Notes under the pieces: generated by a model
Database searches by the model: none
What the model saw: only the letters and a program-made list of their open reading frames with translations
Told to the model about the DNA's origin: nothing
From: Betaproteobacteria bacterium
GTDB lineage: Bacteria; Pseudomonadota; Gammaproteobacteria; Burkholderiales; Casimicrobiaceae
DNA: 7,110 nt
Assembly (NCBI GenBank): GCA_005888865.1
Contig: VBCL01000193.1
Location: forward strand, 1 to 7,110
Reading direction: 5' to 3'
Shown: one piece after another, positions 1-5,852 of the stretch
How positions within the stretch are numbered: position 1 is the stretch's first letter
Layout of the letters: each line of letters begins with the position of its first letter
Translations under genes and position numbers: made by a program

Positions 1-141
1 GATCGATGCAGGCAAGCGATCAGTTGTCGTGGCTGTCGCCACGGCCCCCCCTGATACGTTGTCGGATCGCGCGGCAGGGAGGCGCCCCCGCGCCTTGCGC
101 CACCGCGCAGCAGCAGTATAGCGGTGTTCGAAGGGGGATTC
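1..141. other. Non-coding flank, no gene recognised
   Basis: This flank lies downstream of the Kelch gene on the minus strand. I see no reading frame here with a ribosome binding site or recognisable protein. The short plus-strand frame starting near position 6 is rich in Arg and Pro, overlaps the Kelch gene, and looks like a GC-rich shadow. The stretch holds two hairpin-forming inverted repeats, listed separately. Confidence 0.5.
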
Positions 142-150
142 CTACACCGC
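80..150 (-). terminator. Possible hairpins at the 3' end of the Kelch gene
   Basis: Two perfect inverted repeats lie around and after the Kelch stop codon. GCGGTGT (121-127) pairs with ACACCGC (144-150) across a 16-nt loop and overlaps the stop. AGGCGC (80-85) pairs with GCGCCT (90-95) across a CCCC loop. Neither is followed by a T-run on the minus strand, so an intrinsic terminator is not established. Such short GC-rich dyads can also arise by chance at this base composition. Confidence 0.22.
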
Positions 151-1266
151 CACCTCGAACGCCTCGTGCGAATCGGTATCGAAGGCGAGGCCTTTGGGAA
201 GGGGCACGATGGCCGATTGGACCGATCCGCCTGCGACGTGAATCCGGTTACCCAAAGCAGCCATGATGCATTCGTGCCTGGGCAGGAGCATGGACGGCAA
301 TGGCCACCAGGTGTCGCTCGCCGGATCGTAGGCCTCGAACGCGCGATACGCCGCCAGGAATTTGTCGTCCTGCACTTCGCCGCCCGCCGCGTAGATGATG
401 CCGTTCAAGGTCGCGGTATTGAGCCCGCTGCGCGCCGTCGGCATGGGAGTCTTGGTCACCCAGGAGTCTGCGGCGGGATCGTAGGCCTGCACCAGGTTGG
501 TGTTCCCGGGGAAACCGATGATGAACGCCCCGCTGAGCCTCCCGCCGATGACGTAGATTTTCCCGTTCACGGCCTCGCCGCCCATGTGGTTGCAGGGCGT
601 GGGCATCGGCGCGCGTGCGCGCCACGTGTTGGTGGCGGGATCGTATTCTTCCACGGTACCCAAGGATCGCTGCGGCTGGCGCGGGCGGATTACGGGGGCG
701 CTCGCGTCCGGGGCCGGTCCGGCCCCGCCGATCACGTAAATCTTTCCGTTCACGACGGCAGCCACGCCGCCGCCGCGCGCCGTCGGCATCGGGGTCAGCG
801 CCCGCCAGCCGTCGGTCGCCGGGTCGTACTCCCAGGCGTCACTCACCGGGTTCCACCCCGGCGGGCCCGAGGGAGGAAGGTCGAAGCCGCCGAACAGGTA
901 CATCTTCCCGTTCAGCGCGGTGACTCCAGCGTGGTGAACCGGATGCGGCATCGGTTTTTTCTGCGCCCACGCGTCGCCGGCGGGATCGTATTCGTAGACG
1001 AGGCCGGCCGGCTTGAAGCCGGGCAACAGACCCTGGGCGGCGTAGAGCTTGCCGTTGATCGCGACTCCCAGAAGCTCTCCGGTGGCCTGGGGAAACGGAG
1101 CGAGCCGGATCCACTTTCCTTGTGGAGAACCCGTCGCATTGCTTCGGGTGCCGGGCGCGGTTGCCGGTTGGGCACGAAGGCCCTCATCGAAGGTCCAGAC
1201 GAATCCCTGGCTGGCGGCCGTCGCCATCAGTCCTAACCCGGAAGCTACGAACGTTCTCCTGCGCAT
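142..1266 (-). CDS. Exported Kelch-repeat beta-propeller protein
   Basis: This 374-residue protein is made of Kelch repeats. Six NGK-like strands, each usually ending in a Gly-Gly pair, occur near residues 71, 119, 173, 234, 288 and 339. They alternate with YDPAxDxW and PMPTxR segments, which predicts a six-bladed propeller filling residues 50-374. The first blade is degenerate (AAQGL instead of a Gly-Gly). The N-terminus has consecutive arginines followed by Thr-Phe and a hydrophobic stretch (residues 2-19), resembling a Tat leader, so export in folded form is likely. The start is supported by GAGGT (plus-strand 1274-1278) seven bases upstream of the ATG. The gene lies 81 bp downstream of the LysR gene on the same strand and may be co-transcribed with it. 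Kelch propellers serve as enzymes (galactose oxidase, sialate epimerase) or binding scaffolds. No catalytic set is evident, so the molecular function is unknown. Confidence 0.87.
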   Translation of the reverse strand: MRRRTFVASGLGLMATAASQGFVWTFDEGLRAQPATAPGTRSNATGSPQGKWIRLAPFPQATGELLGVAINGKLYAAQGLLPGFKPAGLVYEYDPAGDAWAQKKPMPHPVHHAGVTALNGKMYLFGGFDLPPSGPPGWNPVSDAWEYDPATDGWRALTPMPTARGGGVAAVVNGKIYVIGGAGPAPDASAPVIRPRQPQRSLGTVEEYDPATNTWRARAPMPTPCNHMGGEAVNGKIYVIGGRLSGAFIIGFPGNTNLVQAYDPAADSWVTKTPMPTARSGLNTATLNGIIYAAGGEVQDDKFLAAYRAFEAYDPASDTWWPLPSMLLPRHECIMAALGNRIHVAGGSVQSAIVPLPKGLAFDTDSHEAFEVAV

Positions 1267-1273
1267 GGCGATT

Positions 1274-1278
1274 ACCTC
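1274..1278 (-). promoter_or_regulatory. Ribosome binding site of the Kelch gene
   Basis: GAGGT on the minus strand ends seven bases before the ATG at 1266-1264 and fixes the start of the Kelch protein at the residue that opens the twin-arginine leader. Confidence 0.65.
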
Positions 1279-1347
1279 ACTTTTCTAGAGGGTGCTCCGC
1301 GGGAAATGAACTTACTCTGGCGAGATGGCCCCAGCAAGCACACCCGC

Positions 1348-2349
1348 CTATCTTCCGGCCGCAGGGGCGCGGCGGCGTGCGTGGTGCTTGGAATTCCCCG
1401 TCGTCGGGGAAGCACGTTGCCGGCCGGACGCGGCCGGGCCTCCGGCAGGCATCCGGAAGATGCCCGCCTGGATCAGGCTCGCCATCTCGCCGCGCACGAT
1501 ATGTTCTATTTCCTCGATCGCTGCGGACCGCGTTTCGGCAACCGGACGGGCGAGGATGAGGATGCGATGCAGGTTGGCGTCTTCGATCGGGTACGCAGCC
1601 AATCGTCCGATGCGGATCTCGTCGTGAAAAGCCGATACGGGCATGATGGTCATGCCGATTCCGGAAATCAGCAGGCGCCGGATCGCTTCGACAGAGTTGA
1701 CTTCTGCCTCGACGCGCAGCCCGACCCCGAAGGCAGCGAGCTGCTGCTCGACCAGCGTGCGCAGGCCGACCGTGATGATCAACGGCGTCGCGCCAAGCTC
1801 GGCCAGCGAAAACGCATGTCGGGTGCCACGCGCACCCGGCGGCGACAGCACCATCAGCGGTTCGGAGCATAGTGGCGTCAGGGCGAGCGCGGTCGTTCGC
1901 GGCGGGTTGGTCATGACGGCGAGGTCAAGCCGCCCGGTGAGGAGCGCGTCCAGGAGCTGGGGGCTGAATCCCTCCACGACTTTCAGGGTGACGCTCGGAC
2001 ATTGCTGGCGCGCCCGCGCCACGCAGCCCGGTAGCAGGAGCGGCGCAAGCGTCGGCGAAGTGCCCATCACCACCGTGCCGCGAGGCGCCTGCGTCTTGCC
2101 GCGAACGTGCTCGCTGGCGCGCGACACTTCGAGCATGATGGTTCGCGCATGGTCCAGGAAGTCCCGTCCCGAAGTCGTCAGCCGGACCCCTCTCGGCAAA
2201 CGCATCAGAAGTTGCGTGCCGAGCTCCGCCTCGAGCTGCTTAATGTGCCGAGTGAGCGCCGGCTGCGCGATGCCGATCTTGTCGGCGGTGCGCGTGATGC
2301 TTCCCTCATCGGCGACCTGCACGAAATACTGGATGCTGCGCAGTTCCAT
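1348..2349 (-). CDS. LysR-family transcriptional regulator
   Basis: This 333-residue protein is a LysR-type DNA-binding regulator. The winged helix-turn-helix occupies about residues 2-62, with the classic ITRTADKIGIAQPALTRHIKQ helix region (18-38) and the RLTTSG wing (56-61). A linker helix follows (about 63-90), then the periplasmic-binding-protein-like effector domain (about 91-297). The start MELRSIQYFV matches the normal family N-terminus, and the IGIAQPALTRHI pattern recalls the NAC-like subgroup. It is divergent from the oxidoreductase operon, the usual arrangement for a LysR activator that controls its neighbour and itself. The protein is about 30 residues longer than usual: residues 300-333 form a low-complexity Gly/Ala/Arg tail encoded over a strong hairpin. 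A weak AAAAGG lies 11 bases before the ATG. The effector cannot be predicted. Confidence 0.93.
   Translation of the reverse strand: MELRSIQYFVQVADEGSITRTADKIGIAQPALTRHIKQLEAELGTQLLMRLPRGVRLTTSGRDFLDHARTIMLEVSRASEHVRGKTQAPRGTVVMGTSPTLAPLLLPGCVARARQQCPSVTLKVVEGFSPQLLDALLTGRLDLAVMTNPPRTTALALTPLCSEPLMVLSPPGARGTRHAFSLAELGATPLIITVGLRTLVEQQLAAFGVGLRVEAEVNSVEAIRRLLISGIGMTIMPVSAFHDEIRIGRLAAYPIEDANLHRILILARPVAETRSAAIEEIEHIVRGEMASLIQAGIFRMPAGGPAASGRQRASPTTGNSKHHARRRAPAAGR
1384..1415. repeat. Bulged hairpin in the LysR 3' coding end
   Basis: TTCCCCG (1394-1400) pairs perfectly with CGGGGAA (1405-1411) around a four-base TCGT loop. A flanking GTGC (1384-1387) pairs with GCAC (1412-1415), leaving a six-base bulge on one side. 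It falls within the codons for the unusual C-terminal tail of the LysR protein. No T-run follows on either strand, so I do not call it an intrinsic terminator. Confidence 0.45.
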
Positions 2350-2398
2350 GAGCGAGAAAGCCTTTTAGGCGCCAAGTGACTCAACGATAACAAAACGG

Positions 2399-2416
2399 CA
2401 TGCCCGGGCGGGCACG
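2399..2416. promoter_or_regulatory. Palindrome in the LysR leader region
   Basis: CATGCCCG and CGGGCACG form an 8-bp dyad with one mismatch around two central Gs, 50 to 67 bp upstream of the LysR start. It contains GCCCGGGC (2402-2409) and overlaps GGCATGCC (2397-2404), both perfect palindromes. It shares GCATGC plus CGGG with the LysR box 49 bp further on. It could be a second operator or part of the LysR transcript leader; its role is unknown. Confidence 0.3.
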
Positions 2417-2447
2417 TCGACGCGGTCGCCGGGGGCGAGACCCGAAG

Positions 2448-2464
2448 CATGCCGGGTCAGCATG
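2448..2464. promoter_or_regulatory. LysR-box operator (T-N11-A dyad)
   Basis: CATGC (2448-2452) and GCATG (2460-2464) form a perfect inverted repeat around seven bases. The core ATGC-N7-GCAT fits the T-N11-A consensus of LysR-type regulators (T2450, A2462). Its centre, 2456, lies about 65 bp upstream of the predicted start site of the oxidoreductase operon, the standard position of the high-affinity recognition site of this family. It is shared with the divergent LysR gene, whose start is about 100 bp away, which would allow autoregulation. Confidence 0.6.
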
Positions 2465-2480
2465 TCTAGCATAGCAAATC

Positions 2481-2494
2481 ACGATTGGTATCGT
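2481..2494. promoter_or_regulatory. Dyad over the -35, possible LysR activation site
   Basis: ACGAT (2481-2485) and ATCGT (2490-2494) form a perfect inverted repeat around TGGT. It is centred near -33 relative to the predicted start site and covers the -35 hexamer. LysR activators typically contact a second, less conserved site at this position next to RNA polymerase. The dyad differs in sequence from the box at 2448-2464, so its use by the same regulator is inferred only from position. Confidence 0.38.
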
Positions 2495-2514
2495 CCCATC
2501 CCCGGTGTTCTAAT
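2485..2514 (+). promoter_or_regulatory. Predicted sigma70 promoter of the operon
   Basis: TTGGTA (2485-2490, 4 of 6 matches to the -35 consensus) and TCTAAT (2509-2514, 5 of 6 matches to the -10 consensus) are separated by 18 bp. Transcription would start near 2521, giving a leader of about 70 nt. The weak -35 fits a promoter that needs an activator, and the LysR box lies at the expected distance upstream. Confidence 0.5.
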
Positions 2515-2575
2515 AAGGACGGACGGGTCCATTGGCGGACCTTCCGGTAATGCCATGCCCGGCCCGGAGGGCCAC

Positions 2576-2583
2576 GAGGAGGT
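2576..2583 (+). promoter_or_regulatory. Ribosome binding site deciding the first oxidoreductase start
   Basis: GAGGAGGT lies seven bases before the ATG at 2591. This selects 2591 over the in-frame ATG at 2462, which would add 43 residues of non-family sequence and start inside the operator. Confidence 0.85.
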
Positions 2584-2590
2584 TGGCGCA

Positions 2591-3655
2591 ATGAGGCAGA
2601 TCGGCGTCGGTATCATCGGCACCGGCTGGTGCGGCGGCATCCGTGCGCAGACCTGCGCGGCAAGTCCACTCGTCGAGAGTCTGCACCTGGCCGAGATTCG
2701 CCCCGAGCGGCTCGCCGAGGTGGCGGGCGCGACCAGCGCCCGCACGGCGGTGACCGACTATCGGGAGCTGGTCGCCAACCCGGAGATTGAAGCGCTGGTC
2801 ATCTCGGCCACTCCGGAAACGACGCACTATCCGATGACGCGCGAGTGTCTCGCCGCCGGCAAGCACGTATTCCTCGAAAAACCGCTTGCGCTGACCCTTG
2901 CCGAAGCCGATGAGCTCGTCGCCACGGCGCGCGAGCGCAAGCTCAAATTCACCATCGGGTATTCGCAGCGATTCAATCCCAAGTTCGCCTATGTCAGAAA
3001 ATCGATCCGTGACGGGTCGATCGGTCGGCCGGTGAGCGCGCTGGTGAGCCGGCACATCACGCGCAATCTGGGCAAGAAGATCAGCGGCCGCATCAAGCTT
3101 TCGCCGGCCGCAATGGAAGCCACGCACGACCTGGATTTCGTGCTGTGGTGCCTGGAGCCGTCTCGGCCGGTGCGAGTCTATTCGCAGAACAATTTCGGCG
3201 CGATGCAGGAAGCGAGCGGCGCGCCGATTCCCGACACCCAGTGGATCACGGTGACGATGGACAGCGGTGTCTCCTTCGTGATCGGCGCGGGCTGGTCGCT
3301 GCCGCCAGGCTATCCGAATTTCTCGACGACCTGGATCGAATTTGTCGGCACCGACGGTGCGGTCATGGTCGACGACAGCCATCGCGACGTCGTGCTCAAC
3401 ACGATGCACCAGGGTATGGTCCTGCCCATGTCGACGATGCCCGGCGAAGCCGTCGAACACACGTATGCGGGTCCGATGGCCGCCGAGACAATTCACTTCC
3501 TGGAAGCGGTCGCGTTCGACCGGCCGGTGCTGGTGACCCCGGAGCACGCGCGGATGGTGATGGAGGTCTACGTCGCGGCGGATTTGTCCGCCGAGAGGAA
3601 CGAACCGGTCGCGCTTCCGCTGACCGAGGCCAAGAAGGTCCGCGCAGTGGCTTGA
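2591..3655 (+). CDS. Gfo/Idh/MocA-family oxidoreductase, first copy
   Basis: This 354-residue protein is a cytoplasmic NAD(P)-dependent oxidoreductase of the Gfo/Idh/MocA family. The N-terminal Rossmann domain (1-120) carries GTGWCG (10-15) for dinucleotide binding and the family signature Glu96-Lys97-Pro98, whose lysine is catalytic in characterised members. The C-terminal alpha/beta substrate domain (about 125-340) includes GYSQRFNP (123-130) and THDLD (178-182), with His179 at the catalytic histidine position. The Asp normally four residues before that His is Met175 here. Length is normal for the family. A strong ribosome binding site fixes the start. It is the first gene of the plus-strand operon and is followed after 4 bp by a paralogue. 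Family members oxidise or reduce sugars, inositols and other hydroxy compounds, but some act on aromatic semialdehydes. The substrate is not predictable from sequence. Confidence 0.92.
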   Translation: MRQIGVGIIGTGWCGGIRAQTCAASPLVESLHLAEIRPERLAEVAGATSARTAVTDYRELVANPEIEALVISATPETTHYPMTRECLAAGKHVFLEKPLALTLAEADELVATARERKLKFTIGYSQRFNPKFAYVRKSIRDGSIGRPVSALVSRHITRNLGKKISGRIKLSPAAMEATHDLDFVLWCLEPSRPVRVYSQNNFGAMQEASGAPIPDTQWITVTMDSGVSFVIGAGWSLPPGYPNFSTTWIEFVGTDGAVMVDDSHRDVVLNTMHQGMVLPMSTMPGEAVEHTYAGPMAAETIHFLEAVAFDRPVLVTPEHARMVMEVYVAADLSAERNEPVALPLTEAKKVRAVA

Positions 3656-3659
3656 TCGG

Positions 3660-4796
3660 ATGGCGAAGAGAAGCGCCAAGCGCATCGGACTGGCCATTGT
3701 CGGCGGCGGCCGGGTCGGGTTGATCCGCGGAGAAATCGCCGCACGACATCCCCAGGTCGACTTCATCGGGCTGGCGGAGATCAAGCCGGACCGTGCGCGC
3801 GAGGTCGCGGAGAAGATCGGCGCCGACTTCGTGACCTCCGACTATCGGGAGCTGTTCGCGCGACCCGAAGTCACGGCGGCGATCATCTCGACCGACGAGC
3901 ACCTGCATGTCGATCCGATTCTTGCTGCCGTCGAGCGCCGGCTGTCGCTCTTCATCGAAAAGCCGCTCGCGACCGAGCTCACCGAATCGGAGCGCGTGCT
4001 GAAAGCGATTCAGAGCTCGGGCGTCGATGCGGTGGTCGGATACACACAGCGATTCCGCCGGCGCTGGCTTGCGGCGAAGGAAAAAGTCCGGACGGGTCAA
4101 CTCGGCGACGTCACGCTGGTCACGTCGCGGGCGTTCATGAATCGTCTCGTGGCCCTCGACAATTACCAGCGCACGGACGATCCGGGAGAGATCTCGCCGA
4201 TGGTCATCTCGGGCACGCATGCGCTCGATATCGTCATGTGGATGATGGAGGCGAAACGCCCCGTCGAGATCTATGCGCGCTCGATCGCCAAAGCGCTCGG
4301 ACCGATCTGCAACGGCATCGACGCCACCGCCGGCACGATCACGTTCGAGGACGGCAGCCTCTACCACGCGTCCATCTCGTGGGCGCTGCCCGTCGTCTGG
4401 CCGGCGGCGGTGTACAGCCTCGACGTGGGTATCGTCGGCACCGAAGGCGTGCTCACGATCGACGACACCCACCGCGACATCGTGCTCGCCACGACCCACT
4501 CGCAGGGTGAAGGGTACGCCCCCGACGCGACTCGTCGTGTCGACTTTCTCGGCAGCTATCCTCCGGGCGATATCGCGCTCGGCGAGCTGCGCGGCCCGAT
4601 GCGCGACGAGACGGAGGCATGGCTGAACCGGCTCTCGATGGATCTGACGACGCAGCACGCCACCGCCGCGGAGGCCCACGATCGGTTGATGCTGACCAAG
4701 GCGTTCGACCTGTCCGCGCGCCTCAAGCGGGCGATCTCGCTGCCGATCACTGCGAGCGATGAAAAGCAGCGCGTGCGGCGCGTGGCCGCCGAATAG
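3660..4796 (+). CDS. Gfo/Idh/MocA-family oxidoreductase, second copy
   Basis: This 378-residue protein belongs to the same family as its upstream neighbour. It shows the Rossmann motif GGGRVG (15-20), Glu100-Lys101-Pro102, GYTQRF (127-132) and SGTHALD (184-190) with His187 at the catalytic position. The residue four before the His is Ile183 in place of the usual Asp. The VGTEG...DDTHRDIVL segment (259-276) closely matches VGTDG...DDSHRDVVL in the first copy, so the two probably arose by duplication and then diverged widely. I see no ribosome binding site at proper distance. With only 4 bp after the preceding stop, translation is probably coupled to the upstream gene, which would favour balanced production. 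The pair could form a hetero-oligomer or catalyse successive or opposing redox steps. Which of these is correct is unknown. Confidence 0.91.
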   Translation: MAKRSAKRIGLAIVGGGRVGLIRGEIAARHPQVDFIGLAEIKPDRAREVAEKIGADFVTSDYRELFARPEVTAAIISTDEHLHVDPILAAVERRLSLFIEKPLATELTESERVLKAIQSSGVDAVVGYTQRFRRRWLAAKEKVRTGQLGDVTLVTSRAFMNRLVALDNYQRTDDPGEISPMVISGTHALDIVMWMMEAKRPVEIYARSIAKALGPICNGIDATAGTITFEDGSLYHASISWALPVVWPAAVYSLDVGIVGTEGVLTIDDTHRDIVLATTHSQGEGYAPDATRRVDFLGSYPPGDIALGELRGPMRDETEAWLNRLSMDLTTQHATAAEAHDRLMLTKAFDLSARLKRAISLPITASDEKQRVRRVAAE

Positions 4797-4810
4797 AGGC
4801 AAGAGCGTTC

Positions 4811-4819
4811 GAGGAGGAG
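4811..4819 (+). promoter_or_regulatory. Ribosome binding site of the Bug receptor gene
   Basis: GAGGAGGAG ends just upstream of the ATG at 4822 and identifies it as the start. The in-frame ATG at 4759 would overlap the preceding gene and bury the signal peptide behind 21 extra residues. Confidence 0.8.
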
Positions 4820-4821
4820 CC

Positions 4822-5802
4822 ATGAGGAAGCTGACGCAGGCCGCGTTGCTGATGCTCTCGCTCGTGCTGTGTCCGGCGCTTGCATTCGGGCAGACGGGCT
4901 ATCCGAACAAGCCGGTCAGGATGGTCGTCCCGTTTGCTCCGGGCGGCGCGTCGGACTTCGTCGCGCGCATCATTTCGCCGAAGCTCGGTGAGGCGCTCGG
5001 CCAGCCGATCGTCATCGAGAACAAGGCGGGCGCATCGGGCAACATCGGGATGGAAGCGGCGGCAAAAGCCCCTGCCGATGGCTATACGATTTATCTCGGC
5101 AACATCGGTACCATCGCGATCAATCCGGCGGTGTTTCAGAATCTGTCTATCAATCCTCAAAAGGATTTCATCCCGATCACGCTGGTCGCGGGCGTGCCCA
5201 GCATCCTGATCGCCAACTCCACCGTTCCGGTGAGTACGGTCGCCGAGCTCGTGGCGCTATCGAAGTCGAAGCCTGGCGAGCTCAACTTCGCCTCTCCCGG
5301 ATCGAGCACGCTGAACCGCCTGGAAATGGAGCGGTTCATGAAGCTCGCCAACTTGAACATGGTGCACATCCCCTATAAAGGCGGTGCCGGTCCCGCCGTC
5401 ACCGGAATGCTGGGCGGCGAAACACAAGTCATGTTCGTGACGCTGTCGTCGGCGATCAGCTTCATCCAGGCCGGCAGGCTCAAGGGGCTCGGGATCTCCA
5501 CCACCAAACGCATCGAAGCATTGCCGCAGGTGCCGACGATGATCGAAGCGGGATATCCAGAAATGGTCAGCAGCTCGTGGCAAGGCGTATTCGTTCCCGC
5601 GGGAACGCCGCGTCCGATCGTCGAGAAGATCCACGCCGCGCTGCTCGCGACGATGGAGTCGCCCGACATAAAGCAACGCTTTGCCAGCGGCGGCGTCGAC
5701 GTCATGACCAGCAAGACTCCGGAGGAGTTCGCCGCGTTTGTCGCCGCCGAAAGCACCCGCTGGGGCAAGGTCGCAAAGGAATCCGGCGCGACGGTCGATT
5801 AG
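4822..5802 (+). CDS. Bug-family periplasmic solute-binding protein (TTT receptor)
   Basis: This 326-residue protein is a Bug-type receptor of tripartite tricarboxylate transporters. It starts with a Sec signal peptide: basic MRK, a hydrophobic core (residues 7-20) and a likely cleavage near ALA-FGQ (19-24). Cys17 lacks a lipobox context. Family motifs run in order: YPNKPVRMVVPFAPGG (27-42), IENKAGASGNIG (65-76), ADGYTI (85-90), DFIPIT (115-120), IPYKGGAGPA (183-192), LPQVPTMIEAGYP (234-246) and WQGVFVPAGTP (253-263). Length is normal. Bug proteins bind carboxylates and some other small molecules in the periplasm and pass them to TctA/TctB-type membrane proteins. None are encoded in this window, so it is either an orphan using a distant permease or a sensor subunit. 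It sits 25 bp after the second oxidoreductase in the same operon, suggesting that it captures the substrate the operon enzymes process. Confidence 0.95.
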   Translation: MRKLTQAALLMLSLVLCPALAFGQTGYPNKPVRMVVPFAPGGASDFVARIISPKLGEALGQPIVIENKAGASGNIGMEAAAKAPADGYTIYLGNIGTIAINPAVFQNLSINPQKDFIPITLVAGVPSILIANSTVPVSTVAELVALSKSKPGELNFASPGSSTLNRLEMERFMKLANLNMVHIPYKGGAGPAVTGMLGGETQVMFVTLSSAISFIQAGRLKGLGISTTKRIEALPQVPTMIEAGYPEMVSSSWQGVFVPAGTPRPIVEKIHAALLATMESPDIKQRFASGGVDVMTSKTPEEFAAFVAAESTRWGKVAKESGATVD

Positions 5803-5837
5803 GTTTCAGCGACCCACTGATCCGCGGTAGATAAACT

Positions 5838-5845
5838 GAGGGAGG
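5838..5845 (+). promoter_or_regulatory. Ribosome binding site of the M24-family gene
   Basis: GAGGGAGG lies seven bases before the ATG at 5853, in the 50-bp gap after the Bug gene. No promoter or terminator is evident in that gap, which fits continued transcription of the operon. Confidence 0.8.
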
Positions 5846-5852
5846 CAGCGCG

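Noticed and set aside
124..1236. 370-codon plus-strand frame opposite the Kelch gene
   Set aside because: The minus strand encodes six regular Kelch repeats, a leader and a ribosome binding site. The plus-strand frame only mirrors the repeats as Gly/Arg/His-rich sequence.
2446..2472. Three AGCAT repeats as a CRISPR-like or iteron array
   Set aside because: The unit is only five bases, spacing is uneven (13 and 9 bp), and two copies are explained by the arms of the LysR dyad.
2462..2590. N-terminal extension of the first oxidoreductase from ATG 2462
   Set aside because: It would start inside the LysR box and upstream of the predicted transcription start. The added 43 residues do not resemble the family, whereas ATG 2591 has an excellent ribosome binding site and opens directly on the Rossmann strand.
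2510..4823. Two long minus-strand frames (2510-3784 and 3396-4823) opposite the oxidoreductase genes
   Set aside because: Both have Arg/Asp/His-rich composition without recognisable domains and overlap genes with clear Rossmann and EKP motifs on the plus strand.
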